Shown piece by piece: positions 19,413 through 32,109 of a stretch of DNA of 64,000 nucleotides. The notes under the pieces were generated by a model. The model was not told the origin of the DNA. It was given only the letters and a program-made list of their open reading frames with translations, and made no database searches. The stretch's first letter is position 1. Each line of letters opens with the position of its first letter. A program made the translations under genes and the position numbers. Source of the DNA: Xanthobacteraceae bacterium (GTDB taxonomy: Bacteria; Pseudomonadota; Alphaproteobacteria; Rhizobiales; Xanthobacteraceae); assembly GCA_004297465.1 (NCBI GenBank), contig SCUB01000023.1, positions 62,001 through 126,000 on the forward strand, written 5' to 3'.

Positions 19413-21020
19413 ATGGCCGCTGTCAGCGCCAACAAGCTCGAACTGCTGCAGATCGCCGAGGCGGTCGCACGCGAGAAATCGATCGACCGCAGCATCGTCA
19501 TCGCCGCGATGGAGGACGCCATCGCCAAGGCGGCGCGCTCGCGCTACGGCAGCGAGACCGACGTCCATGCCGAGATCGACCCCAAGAAGGGCGAGCTGCG
19601 GCTGGCGCGCCACATGCTAGTGGTCGAGCAGGTGGAAAATGCCGCCAACCAGGTCTCGCTCGAGGAGGCGCGCCGGCTCAATCCCGGCGCCCAGGTCGGC
19701 GACACCATCGCCGACACGCTGCCGCCGCTCGAATACGGCCGCATCGCCGCGCAGTCGGCCAAGCAGGTGATCGTGCAGAAGGTGCGCGAGGCCGAGCGCG
19801 ACCGCCAGTATCAGGAATTCAAGGACCGCATCGGCGACATCGTCAACGGCGTCGTCAAGCGCGTCGAATACGGCAACGTCATCGCCGATCTCGGCCGCGG
19901 CGAGGCCATCATCCGGCGCGACGAACTGTTGCCGCGCGAACAGTTCCGCAACGGCGACCGCATCCGCGCCTACGTCTTCGACGTGCGCCGCGAGGCGCGC
20001 GGCCCGCAGATTTTCCTCTCCCGCACCCATCCCCAGTTCATGGCCAAGCTGTTCGCGCAGGAAGTGCCGGAAATCTACGACGGCATCGTCGAGATCAAGG
20101 CGGTGGCGCGCGATCCCGGCTCGCGCGCCAAGATCGGCGTGATTTCGCGCGATTCCTCGGTCGACCCGGTCGGCGCCTGCGTCGGCATGCGCGGCTCGCG
20201 CGTGCAGGCCGTGGTCAATGAACTGCAGGGCGAGAAGATCGACATCATCCCGTGGTCGCCGGATATCGCCACCTTCGTCGTCAACGCGCTGGCCCCGGCG
20301 GAAGTCGCCAAGGTCGTGCTCGACGAGGACCGCGAGCGCATCGAGGTCGTGGTGCCCGACACCCAGCTGTCGCTGGCGATCGGCCGGCGCGGCCAGAACG
20401 TGCGGCTGGCCTCGCAGCTCACCGGCTGGGACATCGACATCCTCACCGAGCAGGAGGAATCCGAACGCCGCCAGGCCGACTTCGAGAACCGCACCCGCCT
20501 GTTCATGGACGCGCTCGACGTCGACGAGGTGGTCGGCCAGCTGCTCGCCTCCGAGGGCTTCACCTCGATCGAGGAACTGGCGCTGGTCGAGCCCAAGGAG
20601 CTCGCCAACATCGAGGGCTTCGACGAGGACACCGCGGCCGAGCTGCAGAACCGCGCCAACATCCACCTGGAGAAGATCGAGGCCGAGCTCGAAGCCAGGC
20701 GCAAGGAACTCGGCGTCGACGACGCGGTCAAGGCGGTGCCCGGCGTCACCACCAGGATGCTGGTCAAGTTCGGCGAGAACGGCGTCAAGACGGTCGAGGA
20801 TCTCGCCGGCTGCGCCACCGATGACCTGATCGGCTGGAACGAGCGCAAGGACGGCGAGAACGTGCGCTATCCCGGCATCCTCGACGGCTTCGAGCTGTCG
20901 CGCGAGGACGCCGAGCATCTGGTGATGCAGGCGCGGCTCGCCGCCGGCTGGATCAGCGCCGCCGACCTCGCCGCCCCCGAACCCGAGGGCGAGACCGGCG
21001 ACGACGAGACGGCGGAGTAA
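19413..21020 (+). CDS. nusA: Transcription termination/antitermination factor NusA
   Basis: RNA-polymerase-associated elongation factor of 535 residues. In order: an N-terminal polymerase-binding domain starting [20 protein letters not shown], an S1 domain ([27 protein letters not shown]), KH1 ([19 protein letters not shown]), KH2 ([19 protein letters not shown]), then two helix-hairpin repeats ([14 protein letters not shown] and [17 protein letters not shown]). An acidic tail ends the protein. GGGAG lies 8 bases before the ATG. It is cotranscribed with rimP and ylxR, so the leader hairpin upstream could provide feedback on NusA level. Confidence 0.97.
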   Translation: MAAVSANKLELLQIAEAVAREKSIDRSIVIAAMEDAIAKAARSRYGSETDVHAEIDPKKGELRLARHMLVVEQVENAANQVSLEEARRLNPGAQVGDTIADTLPPLEYGRIAAQSAKQVIVQKVREAERDRQYQEFKDRIGDIVNGVVKRVEYGNVIADLGRGEAIIRRDELLPREQFRNGDRIRAYVFDVRREARGPQIFLSRTHPQFMAKLFAQEVPEIYDGIVEIKAVARDPGSRAKIGVISRDSSVDPVGACVGMRGSRVQAVVNELQGEKIDIIPWSPDIATFVVNALAPAEVAKVVLDEDRERIEVVVPDTQLSLAIGRRGQNVRLASQLTGWDIDILTEQEESERRQADFENRTRLFMDALDVDEVVGQLLASEGFTSIEELALVEPKELANIEGFDEDTAAELQNRANIHLEKIEAELEARRKELGVDDAVKAVPGVTTRMLVKFGENGVKTVEDLAGCATDDLIGWNERKDGENVRYPGILDGFELSREDAEHLVMQARLAAGWISAADLAAPEPEGETGDDETAE

Positions 21021-21038
21021 GGAAGGACCGGTCCGGCC

Positions 21039-21767
21039 ATGCCCGCCGCCCCCGACCCCGCCGACCTCGATGCCGCCGACCTCGACGCCGGTCCCGGCGT
21101 CCGGACGGGCACGCAGCGGATGTGCGCGGTGACGCGGCAGGTGCGCCCGGTCGGGGAGATGATCCGTTTCGTGGTCGGTCCCGGCGGCGACGTCGTGCCC
21201 GACCTCAAGCACAAGCTGCCGGGCCGGGGCCTGTGGCTCACCGCCTCGCGCGCGGTCCTCGACCAGGCGGTGCGGCGCAAGACGTTCGGCCGCGGATTCA
21301 AGCGCGAGGTGACGGTTGCGCCGGATTTTGCCGCCGCCACCGACCGCCTCATGGTGCGCGCGGCGACCGACGCGCTGGCGATCGCCGCCAAGGCCGGCGA
21401 GGTGGTGGCCGGCTTTGCCAAGGTCGAGGCGGCGCTGGCCGAGGGCGGCGTCGCCGCCCTGATCCATGCCGCGGAGGCGGCCCCCGACGGGGTCCGCAAG
21501 CTTGACGCCGCGGCCCGGCGCGGGGCGGGGGAGGCCAGGGGCGCCCCCGTCATCGTTAATGCCCTGACCGGGGCGGAATTGGATTTGGCACTGGGCCGGA
21601 CAAATGTGATACATGCTGCGCTGCTCGCCGGACCGGCGGGCAGGACGTTCCTCACCCGCCAGGCGCGGCTGGTCCAATTCCGGCAGGCCGATCCCGGCGA
21701 AAGGGAGCGGCTTGGCGCCGGAACGGACCAAGTGAAGACGGGACCGAGTGAAGACGGGACCGGGTGA
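21039..21767 (+). CDS. YlxR/DUF448 RNA-binding protein with C-terminal L7Ae-like domain
   Basis: 242 residues. The N-terminal DUF448 domain has RMCAVTRQVRPVGEMIRFVVGPGGDVVPDLKHKLPGRGLWLTASR, the classic YlxR signature including the GRG loop that contacts RNA. The middle part (AIAAKAGEVVAGFAKVEAALAEGGVAALIHAAEAAPDGVRKL) resembles an L7Ae-like fold. This two-domain form between nusA and infB is usual in alphaproteobacteria. Its role is thought to be in translation or RNase P modulation; not established here. The last ~12 codons lie on a 16-bp tandem duplication, so the C-terminal end may be recent. Confidence 0.9.
   Translation: MPAAPDPADLDAADLDAGPGVRTGTQRMCAVTRQVRPVGEMIRFVVGPGGDVVPDLKHKLPGRGLWLTASRAVLDQAVRRKTFGRGFKREVTVAPDFAAATDRLMVRAATDALAIAAKAGEVVAGFAKVEAALAEGGVAALIHAAEAAPDGVRKLDAAARRGAGEARGAPVIVNALTGAELDLALGRTNVIHAALLAGPAGRTFLTRQARLVQFRQADPGERERLGAGTDQVKTGPSEDGTG
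21731..21762. repeat. Perfect 16-bp tandem duplication at the ylxR 3' end
   Basis: The unit AGTGAAGACGGGACCG occurs twice, exactly adjacent, inside the last codons of the YlxR gene. Degenerate fragments (GGACCAAGTGAA before, GGTGAAAAATGGACTGAG after) suggest older copies. Because 16 is not a multiple of three, each added copy shifts the frame of the tail. Confidence 0.88.
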
Positions 21768-21855
21768 AAAATGGACTGAGCGAAGCCACGTCAAGGCGAG
21801 GACGTGCGCGCTGAAGAAAACGGCGCGTTGAGTACGATCAAGTATAGGACGGCGA

Positions 21856-24471
<2,616 letters not shown>

Positions 24472-24507
24472 GTCCGATACTTGGGTCTGCGCAAAAACAC
24501 CTCTACT

Positions 24508-24598
24508 CGTCATTGCCGGGCTTGACCCGGCAATCCATCCGCTGAAAGCGGATTCCACGGAAGAAAGATGGGATGCCCGGGTCAAACCCCGGGCATGG
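24508..24598. repeat. Intergenic palindromic element inside the infB-rbfA operon
   Basis: Three stem-loops in 91 bases: ATTGCCGGG/CCCGGCAAT (24512-24520 and 24526-24534), CCGCT-GAA-AGCGG (24539-24551), and ATGCCCGGG/CCCGGGCAT (24573-24581 and 24588-24596). The first resembles the ATTGCCGGG/CCCGGCAAT arms in the 2067-2201 element, and both begin CGTCAT. The element ends 2-8 bases before the possible rbfA starts, so it occupies the whole translation-initiation region of rbfA. Confidence 0.8.
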
Positions 24599-24605
24599 CA
24601 TGCTG

Positions 24606-25025
24606 ATGACACGTCACAAGCAGAAACGCGACACCGCGCCCGGCGGCGGCTCGCAACGCCAGCTGCGCGTCGGCGAGCTGGTGCGGCACGCGCTCGCCAA
24701 ACTGTTTTCGCGCGGCGAGGTGCATGATCCGGTCATCGCCGGCCATCTCATCACCGTGCCGGAGGTGCGCATGTCGCCCGACCTGCGGCTCGCCACCATC
24801 TACATCATGCCGCTCGGCGGCCGGGACGAGGCCGACGTGCTCGCCGCGCTCGAGCGCAACCGCAAGTTCCTGCGCACCGAAATCGCCCGCCGCATCAACC
24901 TGAAATTCGCGCCCGACATCCGTTTCCGCCTCGACGACCGTTTCGACGAAGCCCAGCGCATTGACGAACTGCTCAAGCGTCCGGAGGTCAGGCGCGACCT
25001 GGAAAGCCCGCAAGATGATGAATGA
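24606..25025 (+). CDS. rbfA: 30S ribosome-binding factor RbfA
   Basis: KH-fold 30S maturation factor. [25 protein letters not shown] and [24 protein letters not shown]-like segments (here [24 protein letters not shown]) are diagnostic, and [37 protein letters not shown] closes the domain. ATG 24606 (MTRHKQKRD) gives 139 residues; an ATG at 24600 would add two. Neither has a Shine-Dalgarno sequence because the palindromic element reaches up to this point. Its end overlaps the truB start by 11 bases. Confidence 0.94.
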   Translation: MTRHKQKRDTAPGGGSQRQLRVGELVRHALAKLFSRGEVHDPVIAGHLITVPEVRMSPDLRLATIYIMPLGGRDEADVLAALERNRKFLRTEIARRINLKFAPDIRFRLDDRFDEAQRIDELLKRPEVRRDLESPQDDE

Positions 25026-26076
25026 CAGCACCCCTCTTCCGCTCATGATGCCCGCCGACGAAGCCGGCGGCGGCGCGCCGCCCGCGCCGTCCAGGTCCGG
25101 CAAGCCGGCCAAGGGCCAGCGCCGCCGCGACAAGCGCGACGTTCATGGCTGGGTTGTGCTCGACAAGCCGATCGGCATGACCTCGACCCACGCGGTGGCG
25201 GTCATCAAGCGGCTGTTCTCGGCCAAGCGCGCGGGCCATGCCGGCACGCTCGATCCGCTGGCCTCCGGGGTGCTGCCGGTGGCGCTGGGCGAGGCCACCA
25301 AGACGGTGCCGTTCGTCATGGACGGCCGCAAGCGCTACTGCTTCACCGTGCGCTGGGGAGAGGAACGGGATACCGACGACGCCGAAGGCCGGGTGGTGGC
25401 GACCAGTCCCGCGCGTCCCGACGCGGCGGCGATCCGGGCGCTCTTGCCGCGCTTCACTGGGACCATCCAGCAAGTGCCGCCGCGCTATTCGGCGATCAAA
25501 ATCCAGGGCGAGCGGGCCTACGACCTGGCGCGCGACGGCGAGACCGTCGAGCTTGCTCCCCGCAGCGTCGAAATTTATCAATTTACCCTTGTAGATCAGC
25601 CGGATAGCGATCACGCGGTGTTTGAGGCCGAATGTGGCAAGGGTACCTATGTGCGCTCGCTGGCGCGCGACATGGGGCAGCTTCTGGGCTGCCACGGCCA
25701 TGTCAGCGCGCTCCGGCGCACCCAGACCGGGCCATTTGACCAGGACGACCTGATTTCACTGGAAGAACTGGAAGCGATATGCCATAGAGCCGCGTCCGGC
25801 GAGGCCAGCCTCGCCGACGCGTTGCTGCCCGTTGAGACCGCGCTGGACGACATCCCGGCGCTGGCCGTCAGCAGGGCGGACGCGGCCAGGCTCCACCGGG
25901 GTCAGGCCGTGATATTGCGCGGACGGGACGCGCCCCTTTTCAGCGGCACGGTCTATGTCACGGTCGCGGGTCGCCTGCTGGCGCTCGCCGAACTCGAACA
26001 TGGCGAAATCGTCCCCAAGCGCGTGTTCAACCTCGCCGGGCTGACTGCCAGCCCCGCCACACAGGAAGGTGCTTGA
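25015..26076 (+). CDS. truB: tRNA pseudouridine(55) synthase TruB
   Basis: Forms pseudouridine 55 in the T-arm of tRNAs. [17 protein letters not shown] opens the catalytic domain, [22 protein letters not shown] carries the catalytic Asp, and [16 protein letters not shown] and [15 protein letters not shown] are further family motifs. A PUA-like tail follows. At 353 residues it is slightly long because of a 45-residue low-complexity N-terminus. ATG 25015 is eight bases after GGAAAG; ATG 25018 is an alternative. It overlaps rbfA and ends 2 bases before the rpsO ATG. Confidence 0.96.
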   Translation: MMNDSTPLPLMMPADEAGGGAPPAPSRSGKPAKGQRRRDKRDVHGWVVLDKPIGMTSTHAVAVIKRLFSAKRAGHAGTLDPLASGVLPVALGEATKTVPFVMDGRKRYCFTVRWGEERDTDDAEGRVVATSPARPDAAAIRALLPRFTGTIQQVPPRYSAIKIQGERAYDLARDGETVELAPRSVEIYQFTLVDQPDSDHAVFEAECGKGTYVRSLARDMGQLLGCHGHVSALRRTQTGPFDQDDLISLEELEAICHRAASGEASLADALLPVETALDDIPALAVSRADAARLHRGQAVILRGRDAPLFSGTVYVTVAGRLLALAELEHGEIVPKRVFNLAGLTASPATQEGA

Positions 26077-26078
26077 CG

Positions 26079-26348
26079 ATGTCGATTACCGCCGCGCGCA
26101 AAGCGGAAGTCATCCAGGCCTACGCCACCAAATCGGGCGACACCGGTTCGCCGGAAGTGCAGGTCGCGATCCTTTCGGAGCGCATCAACAACCTCACCGG
26201 GCATTTCAAGAGCCACGTCAAGGACAACCACTCCCGGCGCGGCCTGCTCAAGCTGGTGTCGCAGCGCCGCCAGCTGCTCGACTACCTCAAGAAGATCGAC
26301 GAGGGCCGCTACAAGACCCTGATCGAGCGGCTCAACATCCGCCGCTGA
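26079..26348 (+). CDS. rpsO: 30S ribosomal protein S15
   Basis: 89-residue S15 that binds the 16S rRNA central domain early in assembly. [68 protein letters not shown] is the canonical sequence, with the GDTGSPEVQ loop. AGGAAGG lies 9 bases before ATG 26079. It is tightly coupled to truB and precedes pnp, the usual order in proteobacteria. Confidence 0.98.
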   Translation: MSITAARKAEVIQAYATKSGDTGSPEVQVAILSERINNLTGHFKSHVKDNHSRRGLLKLVSQRRQLLDYLKKIDEGRYKTLIERLNIRR

Positions 26349-26638
26349 TGGATTTATGCGCGCGGGGGAGCATATTCCCCGCGCGAAGGTTGAAGCGGGC
26401 GGCAATGCCCGCGAAGTGTCCGGCCCGCATGTGCAAGGCCGGGCAGAGGCGGGCAGGCCGTTTCGGCCCCATGCCCGTTCGTCCGCGGACAATCCGGTTC
26501 GCAGGCGCCATTGGAAGGACCGAACGCCATGGCAGGATCGCCGGACGCTGACCCAAGGCTTATCGCCGCGGCCAGCGTCTCGCCGTCTTGCTCATGGCGT
26601 TTCTGCTTTCCAGAACCCCGTATGAGAGAAAGACGCTA
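26349..26638 (+). promoter_or_regulatory. rpsO-pnp intergenic leader with two hairpins
   Basis: 290 bases without a supported gene. A perfect 9-bp hairpin CGCGCGGGG (26358-26366)/CCCCGCGCG (26376-26384) with a 9-base loop lies just after the rpsO stop and has no T-tract, so it is not a simple intrinsic terminator. A second inverted pair GACGCTG (26544-26550)/CAGCGTC (26573-26579) lies close to the pnp start. In E. coli the pnp leader hairpin is cut by RNase III and PNPase autoregulates its mRNA; similar use here is inference. Confidence 0.6.
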
Positions 26639-28777
26639 ATGTTCAATATTCACCGCGTATCGCTGGACTGGGGTGGACGCACCCTGACGCTGGAAACCGG
26701 CAAGATCGCCCGTCAGGCCGACGGCGCCGTGCTCGCCACCTATGGCGAAACCACCGTGCTCGCCACCGTCGTTTCGGCCAAGGAGCCGAAGCCCGGCATC
26801 GACTTCCTGCCGCTGACCTGCAACTACCAGGAAAAGACCTTCGCCGCCGGCCGCATCCCGGGCGGCTACTTCAAGCGCGAGGGCCGGCCGACCGAGAAGG
26901 AAACTCTGGTGTCGCGCCTGATCGACCGCCCGGTGCGGCCGCTGTTCGCAGACGGCTATCGCTGCGACACCCAGGTCATCGTCACCTGCTACTCCCATGA
27001 CATGGAGAACGACCCCGACATCGTCGCGATGGTCGCGGCCTCCGCGGCGCTGACCCTGTCGGGCGCGCCGTTCATGGGTCCGATCGGCGCCGCCCGCGTC
27101 GGCTTCATCAACAACGAGTTCGTGCTCAATCCGCAGGTCGACGAGATGGTCGAAAGCCAGCTCGACCTCGTGATCGCCGGCACCCAGGACGCGGTGATGA
27201 TGGTCGAGTCGGAAGCCAAGGAGCTTCCCGAGGAGATCATGCTCGGCGCCGTGATGTTCGGCCACCGCCACTTCCAGCCCGTCATCAACGCCATCATCGA
27301 GCTGGCCGAGAAGGCCGCCAAGGAACCGCGCGACTTCACCGCGCCGGACCATGCGGCGCTGGAAAAGGACATGCTGGCGCTGGTCGAGCAGGAGCTGCGC
27401 GCCGCCTACACGATCCAGGCCAAGATGGGGCGCTACGGCGCGGTCGCCGCCGTGAAGGCCAAGGTGCTCGCGCACTTCTGCCCGGAAGGCGCCGAGAACC
27501 CGGCCTACACCAAGCTGCAGGTCGCCGCCGTGTTCAAGGAGCTCGAAGCCAAGATCGTGCGCTGGAACATCCTCGACACCGGCCGCCGCATCGACGGCCG
27601 CGACGTCAGGACCGTGCGTCCGATCGTGGCCGAGGTCGGCGTGCTGCCGCGCACCCACGGCTCGGCGCTGTTCACGCGCGGCGAGACCCAGGCGCTGGTC
27701 GTCACCACGCTGGGCACCGGCGAGGATGAGCAGTACGTCGACGCCCTGACCGGCACCTACAAGGAAACGTTCCTGCTGCACTACAACTTCCCGCCGTTCT
27801 CGGTCGGCGAAACCGGCCGCATGGGCTCGCCCGGCCGCCGCGAGATCGGCCACGGCAAGCTGGCCTGGCGCGCGCTGCGCCCGGTGCTGCCGGCCCATCA
27901 CGAGTTCCCCTACACGCTGCGCATCGTCTCGGAGATCACCGAGTCGAACGGCTCGTCGTCGATGGCCACCGTGTGCGGCTCGTCGCTGGCGCTGATGGAC
28001 GCCGGCGTGCCGCTCAAGCGGCCGACCGCGGGCATCGCCATGGGCCTCATCCTCGAAGGCGGCCGCTATGCGGTGCTGTCCGACATCCTCGGCGACGAGG
28101 ACCATCTCGGCGACATGGACTTCAAGGTGGCCGGCACCGAGCGCGGCGTGACCTCGCTGCAGATGGACATCAAGATCGCCGGCATCACCGAGGAGATCAT
28201 GCGGGTGGCGCTCGGCCAGGCCAAGGACGGCCGCATGCACATCCTCGGCGAGATGGCCAAGGCGCTGACCTCGGCGCGCGCCGAGCTCGGCGAGCACGCG
28301 CCGCGCATCGAGGTGATCCACATTCCGACCGACAAAATCCGCGAAGTGATCGGCACCGGCGGCAAGGTGATCCGCGAGATCGTGGAAAAGACCGGCGCCA
28401 AGATCAACATCGAGGACGACGGCACCGTGAAGGTGGCCTCGGCCAAGGGCGACGCCATTAAGGCGGCGATCAACTGGATCAAGTCGATCGCCTCCGACCC
28501 CGAGGTCGGCCATGTCTACGAGGGCACCGTGGTCAAGGTGATGGAGTTCGGCGCGTTCGTGAACTTCTTCGGTTCGCGCGACGGCCTCGTCCACATCAGC
28601 CAGCTTGCCCGCGAGCGGGTGCAGAAAACCTCCGACGTCGTCAAGGAAGGCGACAAGGTCAAGGTGAAGCTTCTCGGCTTCGACGACCGCGGCAAGGTGC
28701 GTCTGTCGATGAAGGTGGTCGATCAGGAAACCGGCGAGGACCTCGAGGCTTCGGTCAAGGAAGCCGCCGGCGAATAA
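26639..28777 (+). CDS. pnp: Polyribonucleotide nucleotidyltransferase (PNPase)
   Basis: Phosphorolytic 3'-5' exoribonuclease, a trimeric degradosome component. 712 residues with the standard layout: first RNase PH domain (from [21 protein letters not shown]), helical linker, second RNase PH domain ([45 protein letters not shown]), KH ([29 protein letters not shown]) and S1 ([31 protein letters not shown]). ATG 26639 begins the conserved sequence; upstream in-frame codons are unconserved. It is followed by a strong terminator. Confidence 0.98.
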   Translation: MFNIHRVSLDWGGRTLTLETGKIARQADGAVLATYGETTVLATVVSAKEPKPGIDFLPLTCNYQEKTFAAGRIPGGYFKREGRPTEKETLVSRLIDRPVRPLFADGYRCDTQVIVTCYSHDMENDPDIVAMVAASAALTLSGAPFMGPIGAARVGFINNEFVLNPQVDEMVESQLDLVIAGTQDAVMMVESEAKELPEEIMLGAVMFGHRHFQPVINAIIELAEKAAKEPRDFTAPDHAALEKDMLALVEQELRAAYTIQAKMGRYGAVAAVKAKVLAHFCPEGAENPAYTKLQVAAVFKELEAKIVRWNILDTGRRIDGRDVRTVRPIVAEVGVLPRTHGSALFTRGETQALVVTTLGTGEDEQYVDALTGTYKETFLLHYNFPPFSVGETGRMGSPGRREIGHGKLAWRALRPVLPAHHEFPYTLRIVSEITESNGSSSMATVCGSSLALMDAGVPLKRPTAGIAMGLILEGGRYAVLSDILGDEDHLGDMDFKVAGTERGVTSLQMDIKIAGITEEIMRVALGQAKDGRMHILGEMAKALTSARAELGEHAPRIEVIHIPTDKIREVIGTGGKVIREIVEKTGAKINIEDDGTVKVASAKGDAIKAAINWIKSIASDPEVGHVYEGTVVKVMEFGAFVNFFGSRDGLVHISQLARERVQKTSDVVKEGDKVKVKLLGFDDRGKVRLSMKVVDQETGEDLEASVKEAAGE

Positions 28778-28813
28778 TCCGGCGCCGGCGACGCTTTGCA
28801 ACCAAGATGCTTT

Positions 28814-28852
28814 GCAAGCACCTAGACACTTGGCAAAGCACCTAGACACTTT
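28814..28852. repeat. 19/20-bp near-perfect tandem duplication downstream of pnp
   Basis: GCAAGCACCTAGACACTTG (28814-28832) is followed by GCAAAGCACCTAGACACTTT (28833-28852), and a further GCAAAAG fragment continues. Another GCTTTGCAA fragment lies just before. It fills the gap between the pnp stop and the terminator and has no coding function. Confidence 0.85.
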
Positions 28853-28856
28853 GCAA

Positions 28857-28885
28857 AAGGGCGGCCGCATCGGCCGCCCTTTTTT
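28857..28885 (+). terminator. Rho-independent terminator of the rpsO-pnp transcript
   Basis: AAGGGCGGCC (28857-28866) and GGCCGCCCTT (28872-28881) form a perfect 10-bp stem with a five-base loop followed by a run of six T. It stands 80 bases after the pnp stop and before the convergent small secreted-protein gene, so it may also serve that side. Confidence 0.93.
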
Positions 28886-28931
28886 ATTCCCGATCAGCTT
28901 TTTCAGCGGGATCAGCGGCGCGGGGCCGTGT

Positions 28932-29171
28932 CTATTTTGCCTTGCCGCCGCTCTTTCTTTCGACGCACTTGTAATAGGCGTCGACCGTGCCGCGCGACAG
29001 CCCGAAACAATAGGTCGAGTTGGCGCGGCTGGCCGACGCGTTGCGATAGGTGCCGCCGATTTCCGTGCAACAGGATTGGCGGGCCGACTGAACCGACTGC
29101 TGCGCCAGGGAAACCGATCCGCCGGCGAGCAGGCCGCCAAAAATAATCGCAGACAATATGAAATGCCGCAT
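28932..29171 (-). CDS. Small secreted Cys-containing protein of unknown function
   Basis: 79 residues. MRHFILSAIIFGGLLAGGSVSLAQQ is a good Sec signal peptide with cleavage likely after SLA. The mature ~55 residues carry four Cys (SCC, YC, KC), suggesting two disulfides in the periplasm, and end in a basic Lys-rich tail. AGAGG stands upstream of the ATG. I do not recognise a family. It is on the minus strand between the pnp terminator and fabI, about 114 bases downstream of fabI, so it might be read through from the fab operon. Confidence 0.65.
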   Translation of the reverse strand: MRHFILSAIIFGGLLAGGSVSLAQQSVQSARQSCCTEIGGTYRNASASRANSTYCFGLSRGTVDAYYKCVERKSGGKAK

Positions 29172-29285
29172 GGGATTGCCTCTCTGAGGGACAGGAGGCA
29201 GGCACCCTATCATGCCGGACCCGGCATCGGCGCACCGGCCAGGGCGGTGTCAGCCAAACGTGATCGGGGATAAGCCGTGCGGGGG

Positions 29286-30134
29286 TCAGGTCGGCGAGAT
29301 CGCCGCGGCGCGCTTCTCGGCCGCGGCTTCCGCGTCGTCGACGGTCTTGAGCGCTTCCGGGTGCGGCATCGACACGATGTTGTAGCCGGAATCGACGAAG
29401 TGGATGTCGCCGGTGACGCCGCTGGAGAGGTCGGACAACAGATACAGCGCCGCGCCGCCGACTTCCTCGATCGTCACGGTGCGCCGCAGCAGCGCGTGGC
29501 GCTGCTGGAAGTTGAACATCAGCCGCGCGTCGGCGATGCCGGCGCCCGCCAGCGTCCGGATCGGTCCGGCCGAGATGGCGTTGACGCGGATGTTGCGCGG
29601 GCCGTAGTCGGCGGCGAGATAGCGCACGCTCGCCTCCAGCGCCGCCTTGGCCACGCCCATCACGTTGTAGTTCGGCATCACGCGGGTCGAGCCGCCATAG
29701 GTCAGCGTCACCATGGCGCCGCCGTCGCGCATCAGCGCCGCGGCGCGCCGCGCGACCTCGGTGAACGAGAAGCACGAGATCAGCATGGTGCGCGAGAAAT
29801 TCTCCCGCGTCGTGTCGGCATAGAGGCCCTTGAGCTCGTTCTTGTCGGAGAACGCGACCGCGTGCACGACGAAATCGAGCTTGCCCCAGGCATCGCCCAG
29901 CGCCGCGAACGCCGCATCGACGCTGGCGAGGTCCTCGACGTCGCACGGCAGCACCAGATCGGAGCCGACCGCCGCCGCCAGCGGCTTGACGCGCTTGCCC
30001 AGTGCCTCGCCCTGGTAGGTGAAGGCAAGCTCGGCGCCGTGCGCGGCCAGCGTCTTGGCAATGCCCCAGGCGATGGAATGATCATTGGCGACGCCCATGA
30101 TCAGCCCGCGCTTGCCCTTCATCAGCCTATCCAT
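29286..30134 (-). CDS. fabI: Enoyl-[acyl-carrier-protein] reductase (NADH), FabI
   Basis: Short-chain-dehydrogenase-type enoyl-ACP reductase completing each fatty-acid elongation cycle. GLIMGVANDHSIAWGIAKTLAAHGAELAFTYQ is the FabI nucleotide-binding N-terminus (variant of GxxxxxSxAxG). The catalytic Tyr-x6-Lys is YNVMGVAK, and NAISAGPIRTLA is the family loop. GAGGGA lies 7 bases before ATG 30134, supporting that start over an ATG four codons later. 282 residues. It is the third gene of fabA-fabB-fabI, 21 bases after fabB. Confidence 0.96.
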   Translation of the reverse strand: MDRLMKGKRGLIMGVANDHSIAWGIAKTLAAHGAELAFTYQGEALGKRVKPLAAAVGSDLVLPCDVEDLASVDAAFAALGDAWGKLDFVVHAVAFSDKNELKGLYADTTRENFSRTMLISCFSFTEVARRAAALMRDGGAMVTLTYGGSTRVMPNYNVMGVAKAALEASVRYLAADYGPRNIRVNAISAGPIRTLAGAGIADARLMFNFQQRHALLRRTVTIEEVGGAALYLLSDLSSGVTGDIHFVDSGYNIVSMPHPEALKTVDDAEAAAEKRAAAISPT

Positions 30135-30155
30135 GCCGTTTTCCCTCGCTCCGCC

Positions 30156-31382
30156 TCAGGCGTCGACGTGTTTGATCGCGATGGTCGCGTTCGTTCCGCC
30201 GAAGCCGAACGAGTTGGACAGCACGCAGCCCAGCTTGGCGTTGTCGATGCGCTTGCGCACGATCGGCATGTCGGCCATCTCGGGATCGAGCTCCTCGATG
30301 TGGGCGCTTTCGCAGATGAAGCCGTTATTCATCATCAGGAGCGAATAGATCGCCTCCTGCACGCCGGTGGCGCCGAGCGAATGGCCGGTGAGCGACTTGG
30401 TGGCCGAGATCGGCGGGCTCTTGTCGGCGCCGCCGAACACCTCGCGGATCGCCTCGATCTCCTTGATGTCGCCGACCGGCGTCGAGGTGCCGTGCGGATT
30501 GATGTAATCGATCCTGGTCTTCACCGTGGAAAGCGCCTGGCGCATGCAGCGCACCGCGCCCTCGCCCGACGGCGCCACCATGTCGTAGCCGTCGGAGGTC
30601 GCGCCATAGCCGGCGATCTCGCCGTAGATCTTGGCGCCGCGCGCCTTGGCGTGCTCGTATTCCTCCAGCACCAGCACGCCGGCGCCGCCCGCGATCACGA
30701 AGCCGTCGCGGTTCTTGTCATAGGCGCGCGAGGCGGTCGATGGCCGGTCGTTGTACTTGGTCGACATCGCGCCCATGGCGTCGAACAGCACCGAGAGCGT
30801 CCAGTCCAGCTCCTCGCAGCCGCCGGCGAACACCAGATCCTGCTTGCCCCACTGGATCAGCTCGTAGGCGTTGCCGATGCAGTGGTTGGAGGTCGCGCAG
30901 GCCGACGAGATCGAGTAGTTGACGCCCTTGATCTTGAACCACACGGCGAGCGTGGCCGAGGCGGTCGACGACATCGCCTTGGGCACCGCGAACGGTCCGA
31001 CCTTCTTCGACGAGCCGCTCTCGCGCGCCTTGTCGTAGGCGTCGATCAGGGTACGGGTCGATGGTCCGCCCGAGCCCATGACGATGCCGGTACGCTCGTG
31101 GCTGATGTCGGAAGCCTCGAGCCCGGCATCGAGGATGGCCTGATCCATCGCGACGTGGTTCCACGCCGTGCCGCCGCCATGGAAGCGCATGGCGCGGCGG
31201 TCGACGATCGCGGCCGCGTCCAGCGTCGGCGCGCCGTACACCTGGCTGCGGAAGCCGTGCTCGATGAACGCCGGCGCGGCGGTGATGCCGCTTCTGGCCT
31301 CGCGCAGCGACGCCAGCACTTCGTTGGTGGTGTTGCCGATGGACGAGACAATGCCCATCCCGGTGACGACGACACGCCTCAT
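30156..31382 (-). CDS. fabB: Beta-ketoacyl-ACP synthase I (FabB)
   Basis: Condensing enzyme of unsaturated fatty-acid synthesis, partner of FabA. The catalytic Cys lies in [16 protein letters not shown], and the two His in [12 protein letters not shown] and [14 protein letters not shown]. The N-terminus [16 protein letters not shown] and the C-terminus [14 protein letters not shown] are typical KAS I/II ends. 408 residues; adjacency to fabA indicates FabB rather than FabF. A GCGAGG sequence precedes the ATG. Confidence 0.96.
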   Translation of the reverse strand: MRRVVVTGMGIVSSIGNTTNEVLASLREARSGITAAPAFIEHGFRSQVYGAPTLDAAAIVDRRAMRFHGGGTAWNHVAMDQAILDAGLEASDISHERTGIVMGSGGPSTRTLIDAYDKARESGSSKKVGPFAVPKAMSSTASATLAVWFKIKGVNYSISSACATSNHCIGNAYELIQWGKQDLVFAGGCEELDWTLSVLFDAMGAMSTKYNDRPSTASRAYDKNRDGFVIAGGAGVLVLEEYEHAKARGAKIYGEIAGYGATSDGYDMVAPSGEGAVRCMRQALSTVKTRIDYINPHGTSTPVGDIKEIEAIREVFGGADKSPPISATKSLTGHSLGATGVQEAIYSLLMMNNGFICESAHIEELDPEMADMPIVRKRIDNAKLGCVLSNSFGFGGTNATIAIKHVDA

Positions 31383-31468
31383 CTTTTGCCTCGCAGTGTT
31401 GTCGGCGACCCGCGCCTCTCAGGCCGAACTAGGCGCGGCGCCGGTCAGGGATTTTTTCGCAAAACGCC

Positions 31469-31999
31469 TCAGGCGCCCGGCTGGAAGGCGGCATCCTGCT
31501 GGAACAGGCCGACCTTGAGATCCTTGGCGCGGTAGATGACCTGGCCGTCGGCCGACAGCCAGCCGTCGGCAATGCCAAGCACCAGCTTGGAGCGCATCAC
31601 CCGCTTGAGATCGACCTTGTAGACGACCTTTTTCACGTTCGGCAGCACCTGGCCGGAGAATTTCAGTTCGCCAAGCCCGAGCGCGCGGCCCTTGCCCGGC
31701 GAGCCCAGCCAGCCCAGGAAGAACCCCAGCATCTGCCACATCGAATCCAGCCCCAGGCAGCCCGGCATCACCGGATCACCCTTGAAATGGCAGCCGAAAA
31801 ACCAGAGGTCGGGCTTCACGTCGAGCTCGGCCTCGACCTGACCCTTGCCGTATTCGCCACCCTGCTCGGAAATGCTGGTGATGCGGTCGAACATCAGCAT
31901 CGGCGGCAGCGGAAGCTGGGCATTGCCGGGGCCGAACATTTCGCCGCGGCCGCAGGCCAGAAGATCCTCGAAGTCGTAGCTGGAGCGCCGGTTTTCCAT
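31469..31999 (-). CDS. fabA: 3-hydroxydecanoyl-ACP dehydratase/isomerase (FabA)
   Basis: Bifunctional hot-dog enzyme that introduces the cis double bond at C10. The active-site His and Asp sit in [27 protein letters not shown], and the N-terminal block [15 protein letters not shown] is also characteristic. 176 residues, normal length. It heads the minus-strand fabA-fabB-fabI operon and is divergent from irr across 231 bases, an arrangement kept in Bradyrhizobium relatives. Confidence 0.96.
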   Translation of the reverse strand: MENRRSSYDFEDLLACGRGEMFGPGNAQLPLPPMLMFDRITSISEQGGEYGKGQVEAELDVKPDLWFFGCHFKGDPVMPGCLGLDSMWQMLGFFLGWLGSPGKGRALGLGELKFSGQVLPNVKKVVYKVDLKRVMRSKLVLGIADGWLSADGQVIYRAKDLKVGLFQQDAAFQPGA

Positions 32000-32109
32000 T
32001 CGTTGTCACCTGTTCGGCCATTCTGGGCCCGTTGGGCCGTGTCCTAACACAAGGCTTATCGCGGGCAAAGCCGGGAACTGTTTGGAGCGATTCCAACTTT
32101 TGCAGGCTG

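Noticed and set aside
26356-26625. Small open frames in the rpsO-pnp gap
   Set aside because: No ribosome binding site, no recognisable protein sequence, and they cross the hairpins.
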